Below, piece by piece: positions 23,471 through 33,662 of a DNA stretch of 64,000 nucleotides. Under the pieces are notes generated by a model that saw only the letters and a list, made by a program, of their open reading frames with translations, was not told where the DNA came from and did not search any database. Origin of the DNA: Trifolium pratense (lineage: Eukaryota > Streptophyta > Magnoliopsida > Fabales > Fabaceae). Where the stretch lies: positions 42,210,409-42,274,408 of the forward strand of contig NC_060065.1 of NCBI RefSeq assembly GCF_020283565.1, in the 5' to 3' direction. The first letter of the stretch is position 1, and every line of letters starts with the position of its first letter. Both the position numbers and the translations under genes were made by a program.

Positions 23471-24105
23471 GGAAGGAGAACCAGTAACAGAACAATATAA
23501 TTGCAGTTTCTCCTAACAGTGAATTACATGTTTTATCTCATCAGGAAATGTTCAACCACGACATGAAGGTCTATATAAAAGAAAGGTTCAGACAGTTTGT
23601 GTATCATGAGACGACGACGATGTGTCCACCTCCAAGCCAAGTGAAAACTAAAGGTGCGCCAAAAGTTTGGGCAAATAGGCCAAGTTATAATCTGGAGGAG
23701 CGGTCTACCAAGCGTTTGCCTTCTTTATTCGAGCATGCAGGGTCTCAGTATAATCTATCTCAATTATTAGAGGGACGACATAAAAGTTCAAGAAAATGGA
23801 GTCAGTCATCACTAAACCCGGCACCAGTTCAAAAATCAAAACCTTCTTGGCCCAACTTGGGACAATTGCCTCTTTTCATGCACCCGTTTATTGAAAACAT
23901 CCAAGATGTTGCACCAGACGGACATTGTGGATTTCGTGTTGTTGCTAGACTAATCGGAGAATCTGAAGATTCACACAGTGTGATCCGTCTTGATTTGTCA
24001 ATTGAACTTAAGAAGAACATGCAAAGATATATAGAAGTATTTGGTTCCGAAGAAAGATATATGAGCTATATGTGGAGGATGGTGAAGGATAGTGATGCCA
24101 ACTAA

Positions 24106-25873
24106 GTTGGGATGTCTGTCTCTACCTTGACGTCTAGATATTCTTAATTTATATATATAAAAAAAAAAAACACGATGTTCGGGTATTCATTATACACACA
24201 AAACACACATATTAATAGTACAAATTATATATGTTCAAATATACACTTAAAACTGTGATTAAAGAAATTAAAAATATTGTGTGTCAACAAAAAATGAAAG
24301 TAAAAATATTGTTTTATTGTCTTGATTATTGGATGGAAAAGCAGTACCTTTAAGCTTAAGGTAGTATGTCACGAGCTAGCAACTAGCAGTAACAGATAAT
24401 ATTTTCTCTTGTTCCCTTTGTCGAATGCAATTAACAGCTCTATACAAAATTACAAGGGACAAAGGATGATTAAAAAATGTACATCAATGTTAATTTAGTA
24501 AAATTAAAGAAGAAAAACAATCAGATAACAAACAAAACAAAAAGGAAAAGGAAGAAAATTACGTACCTCTAAATATACACACTATGTATGCTTCACGCTT
24601 TTTCCTCTTATTCACATCATATCTTTTATGTAAATCTCTTTAATATATAAGGCACTCTCTTCCTTTCAACTCTTAATGTGATGTAAGCAAATTATTTTAT
24701 TAATCCTCTAGTCAATGCTCTTGATTCTTCTATGTTGCAATCATTCATATACAATATGGTTTTTTGCTACTTGCTGCCTTAATTTCAAAAAAATAATTAC
24801 GTCACACACCACGGTTTTTGCTTACAAGTTTCTTGTGCAAACATTATTGATGATTATTCCATTAAATTAGTACAAAGACTCTCGTTAAAATATAGTACTA
24901 TAATAATAAAATAAAGTACTAGTATTATCAACCTAACCTTGCATATCAAGTTTCATTTTATAAATGCTAATATCAATTGGTATCAGAGAATTCTGGATGC
25001 AAGATTCTATTTGACTTTGCAATTATTTTGAATTGGATGATTTCATAAATGTTACTGCACTAGACAGAATCTGTTATAATGTATTGTGCAAAATGCAATT
25101 TTTTTTTTTTTTGTGACTGAAATGCAATGTTTTGGTAAGAATATACGTGTTATAGCTTTATTTTTTGGTTAAAATGTCTAAACCATTTATGCCAGTTGTC
25201 ATTTAAACCGATTTAATTTATGTAAAATGCTATTTAGTAAGAATTTTTTTGATACAAAAAAGAGAGGAATCTTCTGTCAAAAAAAAAAAAAAGAAAAAGA
25301 AGAATCGTATGTGGCAATTTTTTTTTTTTGACACATTATGTGGCAATATTTAACACTTGCAAATTATAACAATTCTATCTCCCATGTATGGTTAACCAAT
25401 TTTTGATTGGTCAAATTCCCTAATTTTATGAATTTTTCTCTTGTGTAAATATTTCTTACTAAATAAATAGCAATACTCTTAATTTATTCAATTAATAGCT
25501 TATTTACAAAAGTATCCCTGTTAAATTTAAAATTGAAAAACACAAATATGTTTTCTTTCTTCTATTTTATTATTAACTATAGGATAATCATATAAAAGTA
25601 ACACACACTTTTTACAGCAAGCCTGGATCTAGTGCGTTTCTATGGAAGTTGCATGAGAATTTTGAGTGCCCTAAACATAGGAGACAAGTTTGAAATGGTT
25701 TTATGTTTCTTATGTGATGAATTTCACTTTAGAACTTCAATTGTTCCATAAAAATATTCGGATATATGTGATGGATGACGAAGAAGTTGCCCCAGAATGT
25801 GAAGGCTTCAGCAGCAGTAGATGGATTTAAGTAGATTTGATGGAGTGGTAAGATAAATCTCTACAATTGCATC
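24106..25873. other. AT-rich spacer
   Basis: It has poly-A/T runs and no open frame worth naming. No LTR or TIR pairs were seen. Confidence 0.5.
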
Positions 25874-25881
25874 TTGACCAC

Positions 25882-26370
25882 CAAGGTTTTAAATTGCGGT
25901 CCGCACCCGCAATTGCGGCCGCAGTATTGCTGATGCAGTAGCCACTGCAACCGCATCGCACCGCAATTGCGGTGTGATCTTAATTCACGTGTACGGCCGC
26001 ATCGTAACCGCAACCGCATCGGAAGCCGCATCAGATGTTTTCAGCGACGTTCCTTCAAATTTTCTCACCAAAAAGTAAAATTTATGAACTTCAAATCCTA
26101 ATTTGTGTCAAATTAATGAAAAATCTTACTTTTAACAATCTCTCAACCGTGTATTTTAAATACATTCAAATTATTGTTTATAGAATAAACTAAGACTATG
26201 TAATGGTGGATAAATAGAGTAGTTACATAGTAGTTTGATTTTATATAGATTGTGAAATTTCAAAATGATTTCACGCCGCAACAACCGCATTGCGCGTGCA
26301 GCAACTGCAATGACCGCATTCGTAACAATTGTAACCGCATCCGCAACCGCAACCGCAATTTAAAACCTTG
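25882..26370. mobile_element. 489-bp hAT-type MITE
   Basis: It has perfect 18-bp inverted ends (CAAGGTTTTAAATTGCGG and its complement) and an 8-bp target duplication TTGACCAC at 25874-25881 and 26371-26378. Subterminal parts are packed with CCGCAA/CCGCAT units around an AT-rich middle. It is non-coding. Confidence 0.9.
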
Positions 26371-26378
26371 TTGACCAC

Positions 26379-28493
26379 CACGCTAGACCACAACCCCAAC
26401 AACACTTTCTCCTAAATCTCCATTCCCTACCGACTCAACTCAATTGTTTATCGAGTCGTTGATGTTCAATGACGACGTCAAGTAGAAATCATTAACTACT
26501 TTTTGAATGCAACCTATTAATCGATTATATGCTTTCAAAATTTCAATTATGTTTTCACCTATCGCTCATCATACGTTTCTGTATCCGGCAAACGACGAGA
26601 GATCCTTCTACTTATTAACTTATGATTTCTTGCTCAGTTAATCGATACAATGGCATTACGATATGATAATGTATGCGACTTTAAATCTAATCCTATGTCT
26701 AGAAAATAGCATTCACAAATGAATTTGTCTATATCCTTTAAGTTAAAAGTCTAAATCAGAATATCAATTTCAGAGCTTAAAGTCAAAAAAGCATTACGTG
26801 CAGAAATAAATCATCAACATATCGTAATAGAAATTATATATAAGCAATTAGAGATTAAAAGTTTACAAGAGAATCATAGCCAACTAAACATAATTCCAAT
26901 ATCAGAGAGAATAACTAAAAAAGATGAAAAGATGATGAAATTGATTCCTGTGTTTTCCCTTGATCACTCTATGTTTCCTAGTATTTTTCTCCCTGTTTTC
27001 TATCTAACGTAAGAATGTCATGGTTTTATGTTATGAGTGCTTCAAAATATTAAATCTGATAAAGCATATTTTGCTAAGCGAAAATAACAATTCACCAAGT
27101 GAATTTGAATTTCCCTCACTATGAAGCAATTGCCAGCTGCTCAGCGACATGCCTTCAACTTGACTTGAATTCGCTAGGCAAATTTGTGTTGTGCCAAATC
27201 TCAACCTTTTTGATTTGTCTCATTGCTTTGTCATTTGATCGCCTAGTGAATCTCCTAGAGCTTATATTTTATACTCTTTGACACTTTTAAGCATTCCTTG
27301 ATCAGTTAAACCTGTAAAAAAAATGACAAAAAGAGTAAAGTAACCTAAATATCTCATATTTACATAAATTCGGGGGTTTTCCTAAAATTACTTGCAAAAT
27401 AAGTCACTAAGTGTCATGTAAAATCACCGATATTTTGCACTTATCAAGAGCATCTCGATAATTCCTCGTCTGCATCACTCCACCATGACAAAATTGATGG
27501 CGTTATGAGAAACTTACAATCTTCCATTTGTAATGTGAGAATCCCAATATGAACCAAAAATTCACAATCTAGCCAGAGATTCAGAAATTTATGTCCCTAA
27601 AATGGATGTTGTCTTTGTTGCTTTGATAATGTCGACAATTAAGAGTTCTCCTAAGCTTCGACAACCTCAGATGTTTCGATCCCAGAGGATCGTTATCTCT
27701 CTCGTTTCCTAAAAGATGTTTAATTTCATTTATATTTCCATCAAGAAACATCACCGCCAAGTGTGTCCATTCTCTTTAATTTCGTCACAACAATCGAGTT
27801 CCAAACAATGAAATTGTCACTTGGACAAGCTTATTATTGGCCATGGGTGTGTGGTTTACGATTTCGTTTCGTTCTCTTATTGTTGCTCACACTATATTGA
27901 TGAAGGTTTTTGGACCTTTCATGTGATTTTTTGAGACCGATTTGGATCTTCAGGGAATAAATCCGAGATAATCCTCTACTTCAAGCAGGAAATTCAAGTG
28001 AAAGAATGAATTTCGGTGCAAGGAATAGCTAAGAACAAAATTAGGGTTCTAGAATAAGAGAGAGAATAATTATGAAATAATTCTGATGTATTTTTTCTTT
28101 GCTCACAGCAGAGCTAATATAGCAAAATTGGTTACACGAGTGCCCTACATGGCCAGCTCATCAATTCAAAACAAAATTGTAAAAAAATAGAACTTAAAAG
28201 TAAAAATAAATTATAACTGTAAATATTTATTTTTACTATGGTATTTCCTGTGACATTTTTTATAGCATTGAAAATGACTGGTTTATCTACAGAATCTCTA
28301 CAGGCTATAATACTCACCTTTTGAAGGATTTCTCTTCATTAATGCATTCAATGCCAAAGAAAAGTATTGATATTGATTCAACATCGGGAAGGAGCATGTT
28401 CCGTGTGATACTCTATGTACCCTAGGTAGTTGAAGAACATGCACAAAAATATTGAAAAACATGAAATATAATTTTAAAAAATAAAATAAAAAA
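26379..28493. other. Spacer with probable LTR remnant
   Basis: There is no gene. The part at about 26640-27447 read on the minus strand begins TGATAAGTGCAAAATATCGG, like the start of a legume Ty3/gypsy LTR, and contains GCGAA/TTCGC motifs. I cannot fix the other end or a target duplication, so a solo LTR is only suspected. Confidence 0.35.
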
Positions 28494-29776
28494 TGTTGGA
28501 TATTTGTGTGTTGGCCTCATTATGCTAAAACAAATATACAAGCAAGATGTTGGACCAAATGTTTCAACATGTTAGGTACAAAAGATGTTGGACCAAATGT
28601 TGTAACATGTTTGGGTACGACAGTCAGATTGCCCAAATCTCGCGCATTTATTACACGTATCTGCTATATATGGAAATCCACTCTACAAACGTGTATATCA
28701 AGATTTGATCTGATCAAGACGTTATTAGTGCAGATATGTTCTTATCAAGACTTAATGGAATGATTCAACACATTGTTTATTTCCTAAAGAGGATCAACTA
28801 TTTTAGGAAAGTTTTTATTAAGGTCTGATTTGCTTAGCTGGACGTGACTCAAAGACCAGCTGTGTTCTGAAGCTTATCTTGGACGATCAGGAGCGTGCTA
28901 GCTCTGTCTATATAAAGAAGACTCAAGGCCAAGATTTTAATGAACCGAAACCATTGTTTCATCAAAGATGTAGTCTTTAGGGTTTCGTGTCTTTAAGCCA
29001 CTCTCTAGGAGAGTTGGTGTAAGTGAACCACTCGGGTTGTGAGATGGTCACTATGTCCTCACTCAGAAACCTTTAGGTAATGAGTTGAGTATTGTAATAT
29101 CTCTGAAGCTTTTAAGCAAGGAGATAATGTTTGTATTTGATTGTAATTCTTGCTTGTGGATTCTATAACACGAGCTAAGAAGTAAGTTTATTAGTTTAAG
29201 GTTACTCCTAAGCTTTGAAGTACGGAGTTTACCATGTGTAATTCACTTGAAGCTTTTAAGCAAAAGTGAAGTGTTGTCTTGGCAAGTTGTCGCCACATCT
29301 TTCCCAACATTTTATAAACAACACAGGTTGTGTTGAGTGAGTGGAAGTGAGATGGGATCTCATGTCTAGGAGTTCCTAGGCAGAAGTTACATGAGTAGTG
29401 TCGAGGTCATAAGGCGTAAACCTAGGATTTGCTGGAGGTCTTAGTGTAAGACGTAAACCGAGGGTTTGCTGGAGGTCTTAGTGACTAGAGCTATTAGTGG
29501 ATTTCCTTCCTGGATTGGTATCCCCCAGAGTAGGCAGGTTGGCTGAACTGGGTTAACAATTTCCTGTGCAGTTTATTTACTTGTTGATTTTATTATGTTT
29601 CGTAAGATGTTCCAACATTAAGTATGACATTCTCTTTAAATTGAATGTTGGAACATCTGATAAAACATTATTTCGCAGTATCCGTTTTAATGTTATATGC
29701 CTTGCCGTGTTATTTTTGTCAGACCAGATGTCTCGACATTCTATACAACATCTGGTTCTGCTATACCAGAATTTCA
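28494..29776 (+). repeat. Outer element 5' LTR
   Basis: It runs from TGTTGGATATTTG to CAGAATTTCA. It contains four palindromic ATGTTNNAACAT cores. It is identical to 44768-46050 in all stretches compared, with no length change. Confidence 0.95.
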
Positions 29777-29778
29777 AT

Positions 29779-29790
29779 TGGTATCAGAGC
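29779..29790 (+). promoter_or_regulatory. Outer element primer binding site
   Basis: TGGTATCAGAGC lies two bases after the LTR and is complementary to the 3' end of initiator methionine tRNA, as in most plant LTR elements. Confidence 0.9.
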
Positions 29791-30309
29791 AGGCATCCTG
29801 TTCTGTTTTCTGGATGAGATCCTAGGGAAGATACTTTCTGGTTATGGGCAAGTAAGGAATACTGAAAATTTGTTTGAACTTGGAGAAGTTCACATTGATT
29901 GAATGGTCCCTAGAAGTGGAGGATGGACTATTCATGATAGGGTGTGTATTAGACCTATATTTTGTTGTTCAGGCGTGTAGATCTTGTGATGAGTTGTTGT
30001 ATGGTTTGATTTATTTTCAAACATGTGTTATTGTAGTGTGCCTGAAGTTTGTTGAGGAGTTTTGTGGTTTGAATTCCGCTGCATACATATCTGATGGAAA
30101 ACTCCTGGTGGTTTTGGTTGTTGAGGATGCACCACTCCGTTCTATGATGTAAGCCCTGGTGTGGTGATGCTCGAGGAGAGTTTTTTGATTAACTTGTTAG
30201 AGATGCCAAAGATACTTGGGGGTGATCTTAAGTCCACTCATAAAGGCACTCATGTATGAGTTTGTTGAAAAGGAATCTGAAGGAAGTTATGAGCAATTTA
30301 TTTTTGCTT
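29791..30309 (+). other. Outer element leader and possible gag relic
   Basis: Directly after the primer site there is no sustained gag frame. Near 30195-30290 a short broken stretch resembles a copia gag phrase, but too weakly for an assignment. The nested gypsy begins at 30315. Confidence 0.4.
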
Positions 30310-30314
30310 CCAAC

Positions 30315-32428
30315 TGTAACGACCCGTTTTTCGTATTCGTATATCTTATTAAATGTATTTTATTGATTAATTGGCTTTTATTATTTTAGTGAGCGGCGAA
30401 TAATTATTTAGCCGAACGTAAGTTATTAGGCGCGAGAACCTTGGTTTTGGGCTTAGGGGCGTGAGAGGCATGGGCCTAAGCCATTTGGGCTTGGTTCATG
30501 ACATTTGAGAAGTAGTATAAGTAGCAAGTCAAACTTATGAATAGTTTCACAATTCATTTTCTTTGAACCTTGAGTGAGTAAGAGCAAGAGCAAAACCATA
30601 GAGCTAAGCTAGGGTTTGATCAAGAGAGAAAGCTTGAGCAAGAGAAGGCTTGGATCATCATCTTTGCTTAAGGTAAGAGATTAGAATTCATGATTCTTGA
30701 GTGACAAGGAGGGGGGAGATTGTCTATGTCTCCGTTCCCGAACTCTCCCACTCAATTTCTTTTAGACTTTTGATAAGCTTTTGTATGTGAGTATGATGTT
30801 CTTCATCATCACTTTGTATGTGTTAATCACTAGCTTGATTTCATGATGAATATGTATGTGTTTGGATCATTTTTGGAAAGTTTATGAAAGTTACTTAAAA
30901 CTCAAGTAATTGGCTTGATTTTGATTATTTGAGGTATTTGGATGTTTGGAAGGGATGATTAATGTTCCTAGATACCATATATGTTTGGAATGGCTGTTTA
31001 TATGAATTTATAACATGTTTGGATGAATTTTTGAGTTGATTTGGTGTTAAACCGCCTTAGATAACTCAAGAACAGATTTTCTTTCTGATGTAGTTCGCTA
31101 CAGCGAAAGGAGATTCGCTTAGCGAATGAGTTCGCTACCTGTTCGCTTTGGATTCGCTTAGCGAACAGTACTGAACCTGCAACTTTTGTTATTGTTTATA
31201 AGTGTGATTAGGCACTTGTAACATGGTTTAAGGGTATCCTTACATGATTGTTGATACATGTTGATACTGTTAATGCTTATTGATAATCGTTATATGATTG
31301 ATAAACGTATATGCAATAAGATTGTAGCTTAATGTGAGCAATGTTATGTTTTGGCATTAATTTGCAATGTTAAGTGAATGTGTTAGGATTGTGTTCCCGC
31401 GTTCATAAAAGAGTAGCTTCGAGCTAGAGAAATATCATGTTGATGATATGTGCAACCATACATGCATTCATGTATATATATGTTGAATTGGAAACTTGGG
31501 TTCCAATAGATTTAAATGGATTTTTGAGTCCATAAGGAAGCTGAGGATCGGATTAGATGAATCCATAAGATCTAGAGCTGCTATCCAGCAGGATATAAAA
31601 CTGTTTAACTTATCCATAAGGGATATGAAGGTTTGGTAAGTTCCGAACAATCCGGCAAGATGTAAAACTGTTAACTTATCCATGAGGGATATGGAGGCAA
31701 TTGGTACCACATGCATTAGTCGTGTCTAGGGATGACATGACATAGAATGATTGGCATTAGATACATTAGGGTAAATGCGCATATATTTGATAAATGGTAT
31801 GTGACATTATCTGATTGAACTGTGCTAAACTTTATTGATTGATCACTGTTTGGTGCAATGTTTTGACGTGAGTTAGAATATGTATGATGTAGTTTGAAAG
31901 TGTAAGACCTTTCTTATACTCGTATGATATGCGGTTATGTTTTCTAACTCTCTGCTTTGTGTTATTTGCTGGACCTTTGGGGGTTCAGATATTCAGGCTG
32001 AGGATTGTGCCGACGTTTAGACTGCTGTTCTAGCGTGGTGTGGAAGTACCTTTTGGTGAGGAGACTTAGCATAGATTACTCCTCTTAGTACTAGCTTTTG
32101 ACTAGAGTTTGTAAATAGTGAATGCTCTGGTAATGTAACATCGAGTCGGGGTTACGCTTGGATTTCATCGTATATCGGTGTTACCTTTTGTTATGCTAGT
32201 TCTTGTATAAGTGACATCCTTAGGGATGAATATGGCTTATGGCTTATATATGTATATATATATGCAATGCTTGGTTGAATGAATCCGCTGTTGCTTTTCA
32301 TGTTAAAATTTCATGATGCTCTGTGTGTATGCTTGTGTTTTTAATTACCGCGTGGCACTCTGCCTTTACACTTGTTGAAAAGTTTTTAAAATTACGTTTT
32401 TAACGGTAGTATGGGTTAGGGTGTTACA
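30315..32428 (+). repeat. Gypsy 5' LTR
   Basis: It runs from TGTAACGACCCG to GGGTGTTACA. It contains a TATA-like GTATAAG near 30516 and a palindrome cluster of TTCGCTTAGCGAA type (31094-31165). Confidence 0.95.
31094..31165. repeat. TTCGCT/AGCGAA palindrome cluster in gypsy LTR
   Basis: TTCGCTACAGCGAA (31094-31107) and two TTCGCTTAGCGAA copies (31114-31126 and 31153-31165), with further TTCGCT half-sites between them. It is repeated in the 3' LTR at 37384-37455. Confidence 0.8.
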
Positions 32429-32432
32429 ATAG

Positions 32433-32444
32433 TGGTATCAGAGC
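32433..32444 (+). promoter_or_regulatory. Gypsy primer binding site
   Basis: TGGTATCAGAGC lies four bases past the LTR and is complementary to initiator methionine tRNA. Confidence 0.92.
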
Positions 32445-32552
32445 CTGGTTGGTTCGTGTGAACCAATTAGGACTTTTCTTTTCCCCGTATGAGCATGTGT
32501 AGGGAACACTGTTAGTACTTTCTAACGTCTAGTTGTGATTCGTTCAGGAATC

Positions 32553-33662
32553 ATGGCTGCTGCGAGGACGAATGCTCAGATTGCGGAGGCTTTGGCCGCA
32601 CTCACCAACATTGTGGTTAGAGATCATCAACCCGGAAGAGAGGTAGAGATGAGGTTGGAAAGGTTCATGAAGCAGAAACCGCCAACATTTACCGGAGGTT
32701 ACAACCCGGATGGAGCTCATAAGTGGCTGGAGGAACTTGAGATAATTTTTGAAGCAATGGATTGTTCCGAGGAAGGGAAGACAACCCTTGGAACATATGT
32801 GTTGCGTGAGGAAGCGAATGTGTGGTGGAAGAATGCTAAGTTGAGGCTAGGACCCGGTGGTATGGCTATACCATGGGCAATGTTTAAAAGAGAATTTTTG
32901 GTTAAGTATTTTCCTGTTGATGTGAAGAACAAGAAAGTGGTGGAATTCATGGAGTTGAAACAGGGAAATATGACGGTAGCTGATTATGCCGTCAAGTTTG
33001 AGACCTTGTGTGCGTTTAGCCCGCATTACAACACTATGGAAGCGGAGAACGACAAGTGTGTGAAGTTTGAAAGTGGTCTACGTCCAGACATCAAGCATAT
33101 GATTGGATTTTCACAGATAAGGGATTTTGCGACCCTTGTGAACAAGAGTAGGATCTGTGATGAAGATGGTAGAGCTAAGGTGAACTACTACAAGGCTGCG
33201 AATGACCGAAAAGGGAAAGGACAAGAGCGCGGAAAACCTTATGACAACCGCGGTAAGGGGAATTCAAGTGGAAGTAGGAAACCGAATGATGGAAACTGTT
33301 ACAAATGTGGAGGGCGGGGTCATATGTCGTATGATTGCCCGAAGAAATTGGACAAGTGTTTGAATTGTGGGAAGTTAGGCCACAAAACTGAAGTGTGTAG
33401 GACAAGAGTGTTTTGTTTCAACTGTGGTGAGGAGGGCCACAAGAGTATAATCTGCAAGAAGCCCAAGAAAGTGGTGGGCAAGGTGTTTGCTTTGAGTGGA
33501 GAGGATGCTAGCCTTGAGGACAATCTCATTAGAGGCCGTTGTTTTTCCGAAGCCGGAGGAGAACTTGCATTTGATGAGCGGAAAGGAAGTATCGGAAGCG
33601 TTGAAAGAACATGCCGAGATGTTCATGATGTTTGCATCATTGAAACTCGAAGGAGGAGTTAA
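32553..33662 (+). CDS. Gypsy gag (capsid and nucleocapsid) with read-out tail
   Basis: The start is set at ATG 32553 ([19 protein letters not shown]); an in-frame ATG six codons earlier lacks family support. A retrotrans_gag domain (about 32660-33150, [14 protein letters not shown] and ANVWWKNAK) is followed by a basic linker. Three CCHC zinc knuckles then lie at about 33297-33470 ([42 protein letters not shown]). The authentic frame runs to about 33537 ([16 protein letters not shown]). Beyond this the frame is out of phase with pol and ends at 33662. In intact relatives gag-protease-RT is one frame. Gag forms the cytoplasmic particle and binds the element RNA. Confidence 0.9.
   Translation: MAAARTNAQIAEALAALTNIVVRDHQPGREVEMRLERFMKQKPPTFTGGYNPDGAHKWLEELEIIFEAMDCSEEGKTTLGTYVLREEANVWWKNAKLRLGPGGMAIPWAMFKREFLVKYFPVDVKNKKVVEFMELKQGNMTVADYAVKFETLCAFSPHYNTMEAENDKCVKFESGLRPDIKHMIGFSQIRDFATLVNKSRICDEDGRAKVNYYKAANDRKGKGQERGKPYDNRGKGNSSGSRKPNDGNCYKCGGRGHMSYDCPKKLDKCLNCGKLGHKTEVCRTRVFCFNCGEEGHKSIICKKPKKVVGKVFALSGEDASLEDNLIRGRCFSEAGGELAFDERKGSIGSVERTCRDVHDVCIIETRRRS

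Larger units (their letters stand above)
20728..24105 (+). pseudogene. Mutator-like transposase gene with OTU domain, decayed
   Basis: A likely first exon (20728-20805) reads MAKVVFQGHNPTIKELHEDA and ends at GT. The second segment from about 21157 has a stop and a CCT run, then a FAR1-like zinc-binding region (VKCGCPFKLKSYLL). The MULE transposase core is at 21830-22300. There the first catalytic Asp of the DSTYKTNKY-type motif reads His (MHSTYKTNKY), while the second is kept (VADRDQALINV). A MITE cuts the next part at 22525. The end (23548-24105) has CPPPSQVKTKGAPK and an OTU cysteine-protease start (DGHCGFR); the catalytic His part is missing. Transposase-OTU fusions form a known plant MULE class. 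Stops, frameshifts and the D-to-H change show it is inactive. Terminal inverted repeats were not found. Confidence 0.85.

Noticed and set aside
28506..28763. An 85-codon frame in the Sirevirus-like LTR, repeated at 44780
   Set aside because: LTR sequence, identical in both copies; it overlaps palindromic motifs and has no known domain.
29874..30152. A 92-codon frame after the outer primer site as gag
   Set aside because: No gag motif or zinc knuckle; hydrophobic composition unlike gag.
31468..31716. An 82-codon frame on the minus strand of the gypsy LTR, repeated at 37758-38006
   Set aside because: Its presence in both LTRs only reflects LTR identity; no sign of coding.
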